Assembly (NCBI GenBank): GCA_903842595.1
Contig: CAIMMO010000127.1
Location: forward strand, 1-44,874
Reading direction: 5' to 3'
Source of the DNA: an uncultured Alphaproteobacteria bacterium
Lineage (GTDB): Bacteria; Pseudomonadota; Alphaproteobacteria; Caulobacterales; Hyphomonadaceae
Length of the DNA stretch: 44,874 bases
Shown: positions 17,683 to 25,856 of the stretch, piece after piece
How the letters are laid out: every line of letters begins with the position of its first letter
Position numbering within the stretch: position 1 is the stretch's first letter
Notes under the pieces: model-generated
Databases searched by the model: none
The model's input: the letters and a program-made list of their open reading frames with translations, nothing else
What the model was told of the DNA's origin: nothing
Translations under genes and position numbers: made by a program

Positions 17683-18348
17683 CTAATGACCGAAGACCTT
17701 CTGGAACATGCCGAGCAGGCCATCGAACTTAAGCCCGGCGTCCGTGACCGCCAGGGCATACGCCGGAGCGCCATCGAGCGCCTTTGGTTCGTGATGAATG
17801 CTCGGATCCCGGATCGAGAAATCGCCCGGACCATAGACAGCCCCGCTGTCCATGTACTCCCCATGGATGCAGAGCGTCAGCTCGCGACCCTTGTGGGTAT
17901 GGCGCGGCACCGTCATGCCGGGGGCGACCCGGACGATTTCAGCCTTCAGCGCGCCGGGCGCCCCAAGATCAAGGCTGCGAATGCCAAGGCCGATCGTCTT
18001 CCAGCCTGACCGGCTTTCGGCCGACTCGATCGCCTCACGAAGCCTCGCCGGCAATACGGCCAGCTCGGGATAGGCCAGCTCGCGTTGGCGCGCCATGCCG
18101 CCACGCTCGATCGCTGCGAACGCCATCGCAAGCGCGTCGACAGACATCTCCGCCGGCGCCTCGCCTTCAAGTGCGATGCCTGAAATGACCTCGCCCTCGG
18201 AATCCGATACTCCCCTCAACTTCATGAGGGTATCCAGGAACAGATCGAGCGCAGGCTCTGCCCGCCCCGACGCAAGGGCGGCCAGGGTCGACTCATCCAG
18301 TCCAGCTTGCTGGGTGACCTTAATCATCTCCGCATCCGTCAGACACAC
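17683..18348 (-). CDS. ChrR-family cupin anti-sigma factor lacking the zinc-binding ligands
   Basis: The 221-residue protein follows an RpoE-type sigma gene by 51 bases. The C-terminal ChrR cupin has its metal ligands (PRHTHKGRELTL and SIHHEP) and the YGPGDF turn. The N-terminal anti-sigma domain keeps the helix pattern (ESTLAALASGRAEPALDLFL) but lacks the His and Cys residues that bind zinc in ChrR of Rhodobacter; the TLMKLRG stretch replaces the HLxxCxxC segment. In the model system the anti-sigma holds the sigma factor until singlet oxygen or organic hydroperoxide releases it. The start is GTG (18348) or ATG (18327); neither has a strong ribosome-binding site. Confidence 0.8.
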   Translation of the reverse strand: MCLTDAEMIKVTQQAGLDESTLAALASGRAEPALDLFLDTLMKLRGVSDSEGEVISGIALEGEAPAEMSVDALAMAFAAIERGGMARQRELAYPELAVLPARLREAIESAESRSGWKTIGLGIRSLDLGAPGALKAEIVRVAPGMTVPRHTHKGRELTLCIHGEYMDSGAVYGPGDFSIRDPSIHHEPKALDGAPAYALAVTDAGLKFDGLLGMFQKVFGH

Positions 18349-18399
18349 GCCGTGATGCGAATGATACGCGTGTGTTTCCCCAGCGGATCACGTTGCCCC

Positions 18400-18993
18400 T
18401 CACTCATCGCCAAGCCGCACTTTCATCTTCGCAAACGCCAGGCGGATTCTCGACTTCACCGTCCCAAGCGGCGCGCCCAGCCGGGCAGCAATCTCGCTGT
18501 GGGATAACCCTTCGTAAAATGCGAGCTTCAGCAGGAGAACCTGCTCCTCCGGCAGATCCTTCATCGCCGCCCGGACACGCGCCTCGGTTTCCATGGCTTC
18601 GATGCGGGCATCAGGCGCCTCGACGCCGGACGGAAGGATCATTTCCTCTTCCGGATCCAGCTCAGGCCGCTTCGAGCGCCGGAACAGATCAATCCTGCGA
18701 TTTCGGGCGATGCGGAAGATCCAGGTCGAAACGGAAGCCTGCGCACGGTCGAACAGCCCGGCCTTGCGCCAGACTGTCACCATGACGTCCTGCGCGATCT
18801 CCTCGGCCAGCGCGCTGTCCGCACCAAGACGCAGCAGGTATGACTTAACGCGAGGGGCATAATAGGCGAAAAGTTCAGCAAATGCATCGCGATCCTGAAG
18901 CTCCGCCACAGCGAGGAGCAGGTCCGCAAAGCGGGTGCGCTCGGCATCGCCAAGCATTTCACCAGCAGACTTGCTGTTGCCTTTGCCGTCCAT
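18400..18993 (-). CDS. rpoE: ECF RNA polymerase sigma factor, RpoE/ChrR (ECF11-like) type
   Basis: The roughly 197-residue protein has region 2 (FAELFAYYAPRVKSYLLRLG, QDVMVTVWRK, STWIFRIARNRRIDLFRR) and region 4 (LPEEQVLLLKLAFYEGLSHSE, PLGTVKSRIRLAFAKMK) of group IV sigma factors. The sequence closely follows RpoE of Rhodobacter, which directs the singlet-oxygen response. It is followed by its ChrR-like partner, as in that system. The start at 18993 is favoured over a longer open frame that runs into the upstream intergenic region; ATG 18957 is another option. I could not find a convincing autoregulatory ECF promoter in front of it. Confidence 0.9.
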   Translation of the reverse strand: MDGKGNSKSAGEMLGDAERTRFADLLLAVAELQDRDAFAELFAYYAPRVKSYLLRLGADSALAEEIAQDVMVTVWRKAGLFDRAQASVSTWIFRIARNRRIDLFRRSKRPELDPEEEMILPSGVEAPDARIEAMETEARVRAAMKDLPEEQVLLLKLAFYEGLSHSEIAARLGAPLGTVKSRIRLAFAKMKVRLGDE

Positions 18994-19078
18994 CCCATCC
19001 GATCGCTTGGCTTGGCCCGCCGCAGGCTGAACTGGCGGCCCACGCTTGTACGCACGTCGCGCAACGAACGTGAAGACT

Positions 19079-19612
19079 TTAGGTGGACGGATCGACGCCG
19101 CCGAATGACGCGCCATCGCCCTCTTCGTCGACGATGACCACGTCCGGGCTGTGGATATCGACGTGTTCCGCGCCGTTCTGGTCGGGACCGAACAGGTCGA
19201 GCTGGTTGGGGTCTCGCCCCTTAGACTTCCGCTTCACCTTCATCCCAGGCTTGGTGAAGTAGAGGTCGTCGGTGTGATCCTCGGCTGGATCGGGGGCAGG
19301 CGGCGAAGGCTTTTCTGCCTTCCCCCTGGCCCTTCTCGGCTTGACCCCATCCGCACGGTCCGGTTTCCAGTAGGAGACCGCGATCACGGGTTGGCCCTTG
19401 GCGTCCTCGTAGAGCTGCACAAAGCCCCGGGCGACGCCGGCGTCGGCCTTCGCCTGCATGGCCTCGCGTTCTGCAGGCAGGGGCCGCACCCAGTCGATCA
19501 CCAAAGTCACCGGCCGCTTCGCCAGCTCGCGCGCTTCGCCCACCGTGCGCGCGCCAGTGTCGGCATCGAGCGCTTCAAGAGCATTGGCAGCGATGGGATA
19601 TTGTAGCGGCAT
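19079..19612 (-). CDS. Hypothetical protein downstream of mmcB
   Basis: The 177-residue protein begins MPLQYPIAANALEALDADTG. The N-terminal 90 residues look folded (TLVIDWVRPLPAEREAMQAK, FVQLYEDAKGQPVIAVSYWK). The rest is a charged, low-complexity tail with a basic patch (KVKRKSKGRDPNQLDLFG) and an acidic end. The QLDLFG motif resembles a beta-clamp-binding peptide (QLxLF), which would fit a DNA-repair or replication partner, but this is inference. It starts 12 bases after mmcB and is very likely co-transcribed from the SOS-type promoter in front of that gene. Confidence 0.65.
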   Translation of the reverse strand: MPLQYPIAANALEALDADTGARTVGEARELAKRPVTLVIDWVRPLPAEREAMQAKADAGVARGFVQLYEDAKGQPVIAVSYWKPDRADGVKPRRARGKAEKPSPPAPDPAEDHTDDLYFTKPGMKVKRKSKGRDPNQLDLFGPDQNGAEHVDIHSPDVVIVDEEGDGASFGGVDPST

Positions 19613-19624
19613 GGACGATCAGAC

Positions 19625-20116
19625 CTAGTCGATGGCAGGCTCGGCCGCAGCCGGCCCCCGCTCCCCTGCACGCATGAGACGTGCCGCAGCAAGGCGCGCG
19701 AACGATAACGTCACCGCCTTGCGCCTCGCGCCTGGCAACAGGGCGGCCTCCGCCTCGCGCAACACCGCGCCACCGAACCCGTCGCAGACCAGCAGCCCGC
19801 AGCTCTCTGGAATACGCTCCTTCGGGAAGTCGCAGTCGATGGCAAAATAGAAGCGGTCACAGTAGGGCGCGTACTCAGGCCATTTCTGATCGACACGGAA
19901 ATCCTGCAGGCAGGACTTCACCTCGACGATGGCGATCTCCCCCTTGGGCGACACCGCCATGACATCAGCACGGCGACCATTCGCGAGGGTTACCTCGGTC
20001 AACGAAGCCAAACCCAGTTCGGCGAGCATGCGCTGAACACCACGCACGATGTCGGCAGCCCGTCCATTCGGGACAGGATCGCCAAGGCTGTTCGCGACAA
20101 GTGAAACGATCGACAT
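19625..20116 (-). CDS. mmcB: MmcB family DNA repair protein
   Basis: The 163-residue protein matches the MmcB family: LTEVTLANGRRADVMAV, IAIVEVKSCLQDFRVDQKWPE, YCDRFYFAIDCDFP and RRKAVTLSFARLAAARL. The ADV...EVK pattern is the Asp/Glu-x-Lys core of a PD-(D/E)XK nuclease fold. In Caulobacter MmcB is SOS-regulated and contributes to DNA-damage repair. The region upstream holds a GTTC-N7-GTTC LexA box overlapping a likely promoter, which fits the same regulation here. The ATG at 20116 has only a weak Shine-Dalgarno sequence. Confidence 0.88.
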   Translation of the reverse strand: MSIVSLVANSLGDPVPNGRAADIVRGVQRMLAELGLASLTEVTLANGRRADVMAVSPKGEIAIVEVKSCLQDFRVDQKWPEYAPYCDRFYFAIDCDFPKERIPESCGLLVCDGFGGAVLREAEAALLPGARRKAVTLSFARLAAARLMRAGERGPAAAEPAID

Positions 20117-20130
20117 CGGATGCGCGGAGA

Positions 20131-20145
20131 GTTCCTGTTAGGTTC
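20131..20145. promoter_or_regulatory. LexA (SOS) box of mmcB
   Basis: The sequence GTTCCTGTTAGGTTC is an exact GTTC-N7-GTTC match, the alphaproteobacterial LexA site. It ends 14 bases before the mmcB start codon and lies just downstream of a likely -10 element, where LexA would block transcription. Confidence 0.75.
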
Positions 20146-20147
20146 TC

Positions 20148-20176
20148 GTTATCGCGCAGGATGCCGCCGGAGGCAA
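20148..20176 (-). promoter_or_regulatory. Likely sigma-70 promoter of mmcB
   Basis: On the minus strand TTGCCT and GATAAC are separated by exactly 17 bases and directly precede the LexA box. Both hexamers are imperfect, but spacing and position relative to mmcB are good. Confidence 0.5.
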
Positions 20177-20177
20177 A

Positions 20178-20999
20178 TCAGTTCGTGAAAGCCTTCTTGA
20201 ACATGCCGTCCGGCAGGCTCGGGCCGCGGCTCGGGTGGATCAGGAAATAGTCCTTCCAGCGGCGCTTCGGATCGATCTGTGTCGACTCGAACATGTGCGA
20301 GTTGTCGTCATTGAGCTGCCACATGCGGTAGCCGAGGCTGATGAAGTAGTCGCGCACATCCTCGCCTGAGGAGCCGAAATTGCGCTGCAGCGAGAACGGG
20401 TGGATCTCGATCAGCAGGCTCGGCAGGTCGCGCTCGATCGTCTTCCTGCCGCCTTCGACAAAGCGGATCTCGGCGCCCTCGACGTCGCAGCGGATGAAGT
20501 CGACGCGCGGCAGCTTCTCAGCCGCCATCAGACCGTCCAGCGACACCACTGCCGTGGGCTGGTCGACAAACTCGGTGCGGTTGCCAGTGGCGAGCATCTC
20601 GTCGGACGCTGTGCCGCCGCGATCGGTCACCACGCCATAGGCGCGGCCCAGGTGACCCGACATCTTCTTCGGAACCGAAAGGATCATCGAACCTTCCGCC
20701 GACCCGATCGCCGCATTGTGGGGGATGACGTTCTTCAGCTTATGCCAGCGCAGCAGGCGGGTCATGATCGCATAGGAATAGTTCGACGGTTCGTAGACAT
20801 GGACCACACCCTTGGGTCCGATGTGCTGCGACAGCAGGTAGGAGTGGCGCCCGTCCGAGCCGCCGAAGTGCAGACAGATGTCGCCCGGCTTCACGACTTC
20901 CTTCATGTAGGGCGCCTCTGGCTCCCATTTGCGGTCCTGCTTGTTGCGCTGGTAGATGCGCATCGTGGTGGCGAGGTTGCGCAGGCCTTCGAAGGACAT
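20178..20999 (-). CDS. FkbM family methyltransferase
   Basis: The 273-residue protein has a class I SAM-dependent methyltransferase core of the FkbM type: VVKPGDICLHFGGSDGRHSYLL (motif I region), VVHVYEPSNYSYAIM (acidic end of strand 2), then DFIRCDVEGAEIRFVEGG and LLIEIHPF. FkbM relatives methylate hydroxyls on polyketides, sugars or other small molecules; the substrate here is unknown. The start MSFEGLRNLAT at 20999 is chosen because the longer frame (to 21092) has no coding character; the best upstream GGAG is rather distant. Its stop abuts the mmcB promoter. Confidence 0.8.
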   Translation of the reverse strand: MSFEGLRNLATTMRIYQRNKQDRKWEPEAPYMKEVVKPGDICLHFGGSDGRHSYLLSQHIGPKGVVHVYEPSNYSYAIMTRLLRWHKLKNVIPHNAAIGSAEGSMILSVPKKMSGHLGRAYGVVTDRGGTASDEMLATGNRTEFVDQPTAVVSLDGLMAAEKLPRVDFIRCDVEGAEIRFVEGGRKTIERDLPSLLIEIHPFSLQRNFGSSGEDVRDYFISLGYRMWQLNDDNSHMFESTQIDPKRRWKDYFLIHPSRGPSLPDGMFKKAFTN

Positions 21000-21131
21000 G
21001 GACAAGGCGGATTCTCCGGGAACGTCTGGGCCGGTACAAAGCTTAACTCGTGCGAAAAGGGAAGGTCTTCCCTGCAATCCCGACCGCGTCACGTCGTTCC
21101 GGTTTGGCCCAAGGTGGATTACAAGCCCGCC

Positions 21132-21554
21132 ATGAGCAATCCGGAAACAGCCCGCGCCCGCTGGGGCGCCGCCCCTTCCCTCGACGACATCGCCGCCATG
21201 GCGCGCGCAGCGCTCGACACGCTGGAAGAGCCATTTCTAACCCCTGCGCGCACCGTCGCCATCAAGGTCGAGGATTTTGCCGATGACGAGACGCTGGAGT
21301 CCATGAAGATCGAGAACCCGTACGAGCTGACGGGCCTCTACTCGGGCGTAGCCCTGACGCTGGAGCAGGTCTCGGCGCCGTCCCAGATACCGCCGATGGT
21401 CTGGCTATACCGGATGCCGATCCTCGACGAATGGGCGGCGACCGAGGGCCTTGCGCTGGAAGACCTCGTCGCCCACGTCGTGATCCACGAACTCGGCCAC
21501 CATTTCGGCTGGTCGGACGAGGAGATGGACGTGATGAACGCGGATGAGGACTGA
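21132..21554 (+). CDS. Small zincin-type metallopeptidase family protein
   Basis: The 140-residue cytoplasmic protein contains HELGHHFGWSDEEMD near the C-terminus, the HExxHxxG zinc motif of the small minimal-zincin family (PF06262 type). Upstream family segments are also present: NPYELTGLYSGVAL and WLYRMPILDEWA. The length is normal for the family. The true start is the ATG at 21132, deep inside a much longer open frame that is otherwise antisense shadow of the FkbM gene. Its physiological substrate is not known. It converges with the Coq4-like gene with only three bases between stop codons. Confidence 0.82.
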   Translation: MSNPETARARWGAAPSLDDIAAMARAALDTLEEPFLTPARTVAIKVEDFADDETLESMKIENPYELTGLYSGVALTLEQVSAPSQIPPMVWLYRMPILDEWAATEGLALEDLVAHVVIHELGHHFGWSDEEMDVMNADED

Positions 21555-21557
21555 GCC

Positions 21558-22508
21558 TCAGGCCATCCCGGCCCGCTCAAGCTGCTCGACCAGATCCGGA
21601 GGCACGGGCGAGACATACGCAGAGACGCCAAGACGCTGGCGCACCGTGTCCGTAGGCTCCTTCCAAACATCTTGCCAGTCGACCCCGAGAAGCTGCGGCG
21701 TCGCGCGCCCATGGCGCCAGGCACCAAGCGTGATCTCCATGAGAAGTGCAAGGCCCTCGGGACGGTTGATCGCGGCCTTGGCGATGATGAAGGCGAGGAA
21801 CTGCGCCGAATAGTTGTGACCGAACTGCGAGAGCTGGAAGGCGGAGATTCCGACCTCGTGCAGCGCCGTCGTGTGGTAGCCGCCCACAATGTGCCAGAGA
21901 TCGTGGCACTGCAGGATCCGCACGTTGAGGTAATCGAGCGGCGGCGGCAGGTTCGCGAGCCCCAGCGCGTCACGGTCGAGAACTTCAAGATCGAAATTGT
22001 TGTCGACGATCTGACGATGGAATTCATTACCCAGCGATCCATCCGGACACTGTGCGAGTTCGTCCATGGTGAAACGCTGCGGCCAACCCTGCGCCACTGC
22101 AGCGGGCACGCCAGGGTAAACCAGGCTCGCCTCGCCTGCACGGCGCGAGAAACCCGCGTCGACGAATTTTCCGAGCGCCGCCGTGCGAAGCGTGAACGTG
22201 CCTGCATCCGTCTTCACAGGATCATCGATGAAGGCCCAGAACTCCGGCCACAGCTCGGGCGCGACCGTGCCGCTGCCGCGCGTGAGATCGACGACGGGCG
22301 CCTCATCGCCGAACCACCCGGCCGCTGCCGCATCATAGACATCGATGATCGTCCGCGGCTCGACCCATCCGGCCCGTGTCAGCAAGGCAGCGAGGTCGGC
22401 GGCTGCCGCCATGTCGCCGCGCTTTGCCGCGCTGGCGAGCGCGGCGGGGTCGCCAGCACCTGAACCGGTGATGGCCTCGAAACGCTGAGTGATGGTGATG
22501 TCTGGCAT
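21558..22508 (-). CDS. Coq4 family ubiquinone biosynthesis protein
   Basis: The 316-residue protein carries the Coq4 metal motif HDxxH-x11-E exactly, in CHDLWHIVGGYHTTALHEVG, with the surrounding helices (RILQ before, ISAFQLSQFGHN after). Coq4 organises the coenzyme Q biosynthetic complex and has been linked to the C1 decarboxylation/hydroxylation step. The first 130 or so residues (GDPAALASAAKRGDMAAAAD onward) are an extra N-terminal part not usual in minimal Coq4 proteins. GGAGG five bases before the ATG fixes the start. It is divergent from a small membrane protein gene. Confidence 0.82.
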   Translation of the reverse strand: MPDITITQRFEAITGSGAGDPAALASAAKRGDMAAAADLAALLTRAGWVEPRTIIDVYDAAAAGWFGDEAPVVDLTRGSGTVAPELWPEFWAFIDDPVKTDAGTFTLRTAALGKFVDAGFSRRAGEASLVYPGVPAAVAQGWPQRFTMDELAQCPDGSLGNEFHRQIVDNNFDLEVLDRDALGLANLPPPLDYLNVRILQCHDLWHIVGGYHTTALHEVGISAFQLSQFGHNYSAQFLAFIIAKAAINRPEGLALLMEITLGAWRHGRATPQLLGVDWQDVWKEPTDTVRQRLGVSAYVSPVPPDLVEQLERAGMA

Positions 22509-22611
22509 GCGAACCTCCGCGCGAGGCCGAACGGTATGGCCCGCAACGCGCGCGTTCAAGTTCACCCTGCGGCAGTTGTGCAACGAATATGGCTCGCGCA
22601 AGGTGAGCACC

Positions 22612-22998
22612 ATGCTGAGCCAGCCAGCCGCCTTCGTCTTCTCGGTCACGATCGGTCTGCTGGGCCTATTCCAGCTGGCGCTCGCCGCCGGCGCGCCGTG
22701 GGGGCGTCTCGCCTGGGGCGGAGGTCATGAGCGGCTTCCACCCGGCTATCGCATCGGCAGTCTCGTCTCCATCCTGGTCTATGCAGTCTTCGCGACCATC
22801 CTGCTGGAACGTGCGGGTCTGCTTGCGGTCCTGCCATCTCCCGAAATCGCGAGCGTCGGCGCATGGCTCATCGCTGGCTACGGGGCGCTCGGGATCGTTG
22901 TGAATGCCATCTCCCGCAGCCTGCCGGAGCGGCTGATCATGACGCCTGTTGCGGTTGTGCTGTGCGGTTCGGCGACGCTCGTCGCAATTGGGGCCTAG
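22612..22998 (+). CDS. Small four-helix membrane protein
   Basis: The 128-residue protein has four predicted membrane helices: AFVFSVTIGLLGLFQLALA, IGSLVSILVYAVFATILL, SVGAWLIAGYGALGIVVNAI and MTPVAVVLCGSATLVAIGA. AAGGTGAG before the ATG at 22612 supports the start; the frame is open upstream across the divergent promoter region but starts there are not plausible. I do not recognise the family. It is divergent from the Coq4-like gene. Confidence 0.65.
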   Translation: MLSQPAAFVFSVTIGLLGLFQLALAAGAPWGRLAWGGGHERLPPGYRIGSLVSILVYAVFATILLERAGLLAVLPSPEIASVGAWLIAGYGALGIVVNAISRSLPERLIMTPVAVVLCGSATLVAIGA

Positions 22999-23013
22999 CC
23001 TGCCTCGAAGCTA

Positions 23014-23169
23014 TCAGCGCGCCGCTGCCTGCTGTCCGCCGTAGTAACCATCAGCAAACAGCGATTCGTTACCCGAACCGAGCATCACGGCGCAGGCTGC
23101 GAAAGCCAGGCCCATGAAGAGCACAGCTACCAGGCGGGTCAGGGTTTTGCCGTTTGCGCCATTGGTCAT
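23014..23169 (-). CDS. Very small membrane protein (51 residues)
   Basis: The frame starts MTNGANGKTLTRLVAVLFMG and has one hydrophobic helix (LVAVLFMGLAFAACAVMLGS) followed by a polar tail ending GYYGGQQAAAR. Third codon positions are mainly G or C and AGGAACGG precedes the ATG. It may be a single-pass inner membrane protein, or a lipoprotein if AFAAC is a lipobox. It fills the space between two convergent/divergent genes and is shorter than most gene finders report. Confidence 0.5.
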   Translation of the reverse strand: MTNGANGKTLTRLVAVLFMGLAFAACAVMLGSGNESLFADGYYGGQQAAAR

Positions 23170-23421
23170 GACCCGTTCCTGCATCATGCGTGCCGGTACT
23201 CGCGAAGGGCGGATGCCCCTGCCTGCCGTCCCACAACGAATGACAATCCCTCTGGTTGCGCCGCGCGAGGGCGATGATGGGGCTCTTTGGGGACCAATTG
23301 GGGCGGGCCGGACACAATGTCAGCCTGTTCGTCTCGACTGTTAAACAATGCCAAGCCGGATTCGCCATGTCGCAATGGCATGGTAAACAGCAGCCGACAC
23401 AATCAGGCGTGGAGTGGGGCG
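23170..23421. other. Intergenic region before the protease cluster
   Basis: These 252 bases separate the 51-residue membrane protein gene from the subtilase gene. I see no coding frame with convincing codon use and no strong promoter match; the divergent promoters of both flanking genes are expected here. Confidence 0.4.
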
Positions 23422-25767
23422 ATGACGATTTCGCGGTACGTGACAGGCGCGGCCCTGGCGGCGGCTCTGGCAATCACGGCAGGGTGTGACCGGCTGGAGG
23501 AAGCCGGCAAGCTCGCCGGCGAGGCGATTTCGCAGATCACCGGCGGCGGCCCGGCCGAACAGCCAGTTCTCATCCTGACTGACGAGCAGATTCTCGCCTC
23601 TGCTTCTGTCGATGACCGCGCCCTCTTCGGTCCGATGCAGGCGCCGATCGCGCTCACGGCGATCGACGTCGACGAACTTCTTCAGACCCAGCGCTTCTAC
23701 GCAGTTGGCTCCGTCATCGCCAAACCAAGGGCCGAGATTTCAGAACCGGTGGTGGACGCAGGCTTCAGCATGTCCACCGCACCGACCAACGACATCAGCG
23801 TCATGAATACGGACGACGCTCCCCTGCCGGAATCGGCCGCCGCCGCCGCGGGCGCGCCAGTGCAGGAAGCGCCACCCGCCAGCGCGGTTGCGTCTTCCCC
23901 CGAAGCCACCCGCACGACACAGGATGGCGCCCCAGCCATCCTGAAGCCCGGCTTCATCCGGCCACGCGGTGAGATCAAGCTGCCGTCCACGAGCGAGCTT
24001 CGCCGTCAGGCGCAGGTCGCAGCACCCGAGGCGCTGAAGGAAGCCGTCCGCGACATGGGCGTGCAACTCGACGCAGAAGCGCTGCGCCGGGCTCGCCAGT
24101 CGGCGCAGGAGACGATGAAGGCGAACAGCCTCACCGCACAATCGATTGGCGACGCCGTCTCGCGCAAGGTCACTGACGCGACCGCCCCGCTGCCCAAGCC
24201 ATTGCAGGTGCGCGCGCGGCTCGCCGTCGATCAGGCGGTCGTGGCGCGCGACAAGGCGGGACAGACGCTCGAGCGTCTGGGCCTGTCTGGCATCGTCACG
24301 CCTGGCGAAGGCGGGCAGATGCGCATCACCATCGGCGTCAACCCGACCCAGCTTCGCGCCGGCGCAGTCGACCTGGACAAGATCGAGTCCATGCGCGCCT
24401 TGTTCGCTCCACAGAAACGCGATGACAGCCAGGAATGCGCCGGCGCACCCGACATCGAGAAACTGAAGCTCGACCCGGTGCTGGCGACGGAATGCGTCGT
24501 CAAGGTTCTGATGCAGACCGGCGAGTACGAATACGTCGAGAAGGACTACATCTTCACCAACCAGATGCTGCGCAAGCCGGCGCAGAAGCCGGCGACCGTG
24601 ACGACGGGCTTGCGCCCGAACGATCCGCTCTATGGTCTGCAATGGCATTTCCGCGACAATGGCTCCGCTGCAGGCAAGTCAGCCGGCGGCGCAGGCTTTG
24701 GCGGTTTCTGGGACCGCGCGAAGGACACGGGATCGCGCGACGTCGTCGTCGCGGTCGTCGATACCGGCATCCAGATGAATCACCCTGACATCAAGGGCTC
24801 GCCCAACCTGGCGCCGGGCTACGACATGGTCTCCGACCCGATCATGGGCAATGACGGCGACGGACGCGATGCCGATCCCAATGACCCGGGCGACAAGTGC
24901 AACCCGGACGACGCCACGATCTCGGACTCGTTCCACGGCACGCACGTCGCTGGTACGATCGGCGTCGCCGCAACCAACAATGCGGCCGGCGTCGCAGGCG
25001 GCGCCTGGAACGTCACGATCGTTCCCGTGCGCGCACTCGGCCGCTGCGGCGGCAAGCTGTCGGACATCAATGACGCGATCCGCTGGGCCGCGGGCGCAGT
25101 TCCGGCGCGCGACGGCGTCAAGGAAGTGTGGAACTCCAAGCCGGCCGACATCATCAACCTGTCGATCGGCCTGTTCGGCCCCTGCCCCGCCTCGATGCAG
25201 GCGGCGATCAACGATGCGGTTGCGGCCGGCGCGATCGTCGTCTCGGCGGCGGGCAATGCGCGCGTCGACACACAGTACTTCGCTCCGGGCGGATGCCAGA
25301 ACGTCATCTCGGTTGCGGCCAACGACGCACGGGGTCAGCTGACGCCCTACTCCAACTTCGGCGCCAACGTCTCGATCATGGCGCCCGGCGGCGACATGGC
25401 GCGCGATGACGACCGGGACGGCCGCCCGGACGGGATCCTGTCCACCAAGTTCATGAAGAACTGCACGGACCCGGCCAATCCCGGCGCGACAGTCTCCCAG
25501 TGCTACTATGCCTTCGAGAACGGCACCTCGATGGCGGCGCCGCATGTTTCGGCGGCGCTGGTCCTGCTGAAGGCTAAATTCCCCTCCGCCGTGCCATCCG
25601 AATTGAAAACGCGACTTCTGCAGGCGACGATCCCGCGTACGAACTTGCAATGTTCCGGCGCCTGCACGGCCTACCCGGGGTCGACGGCCATCCCGGGTTC
25701 CGCCGACATGTGCTATCGGCCATGTGGCGGACGGATGCTGAATTTGGCGAACGCCCAGCTTCAGTAG
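23422..25767 (+). CDS. Subtilase (S8) family serine protease lipoprotein
   Basis: The 781-residue protein starts MTISRYVTGAALAAALAITAGC, a lipoprotein signal followed by Asp at +2, which in enterobacteria would keep it at the inner membrane. A 420-residue N-terminal region includes an Ala/Pro linker and a prodomain-like end (TGEYEYVEKDYIF). The catalytic domain has all three residues: Asp447 in VVDTGIQMNHPD, His505 in FHGTHVAGT and Ser703 in NGTSMAAP. Several extra cysteines suggest disulfides. GGAG seven bases before the ATG at 23422 fixes the start. It heads a rightward cluster of envelope proteins ending with an M23 peptidase. Substrate unknown. Confidence 0.92.
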   Translation: MTISRYVTGAALAAALAITAGCDRLEEAGKLAGEAISQITGGGPAEQPVLILTDEQILASASVDDRALFGPMQAPIALTAIDVDELLQTQRFYAVGSVIAKPRAEISEPVVDAGFSMSTAPTNDISVMNTDDAPLPESAAAAAGAPVQEAPPASAVASSPEATRTTQDGAPAILKPGFIRPRGEIKLPSTSELRRQAQVAAPEALKEAVRDMGVQLDAEALRRARQSAQETMKANSLTAQSIGDAVSRKVTDATAPLPKPLQVRARLAVDQAVVARDKAGQTLERLGLSGIVTPGEGGQMRITIGVNPTQLRAGAVDLDKIESMRALFAPQKRDDSQECAGAPDIEKLKLDPVLATECVVKVLMQTGEYEYVEKDYIFTNQMLRKPAQKPATVTTGLRPNDPLYGLQWHFRDNGSAAGKSAGGAGFGGFWDRAKDTGSRDVVVAVVDTGIQMNHPDIKGSPNLAPGYDMVSDPIMGNDGDGRDADPNDPGDKCNPDDATISDSFHGTHVAGTIGVAATNNAAGVAGGAWNVTIVPVRALGRCGGKLSDINDAIRWAAGAVPARDGVKEVWNSKPADIINLSIGLFGPCPASMQAAINDAVAAGAIVVSAAGNARVDTQYFAPGGCQNVISVAANDARGQLTPYSNFGANVSIMAPGGDMARDDDRDGRPDGILSTKFMKNCTDPANPGATVSQCYYAFENGTSMAAPHVSAALVLLKAKFPSAVPSELKTRLLQATIPRTNLQCSGACTAYPGSTAIPGSADMCYRPCGGRMLNLANAQLQ

Positions 25768-25856
25768 GCGTTCTATGGACGGGGGACACGATTTCCAGCG
25801 CGCAGGCTGAGCAAAGCCTTGATGCCGCTGGGATATGTTCCAGGAGGAGAGGGATA

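Noticed and set aside
18361..18390. TGATCC-N18-TATCAT on the minus strand, resembling an RpoE-dependent promoter in front of the chrR-like gene
   Set aside because: The -35 matches, but the -10 does not match TAAGA and the site lies between sigma and anti-sigma genes rather than upstream of the sigma gene, so chance is likely.
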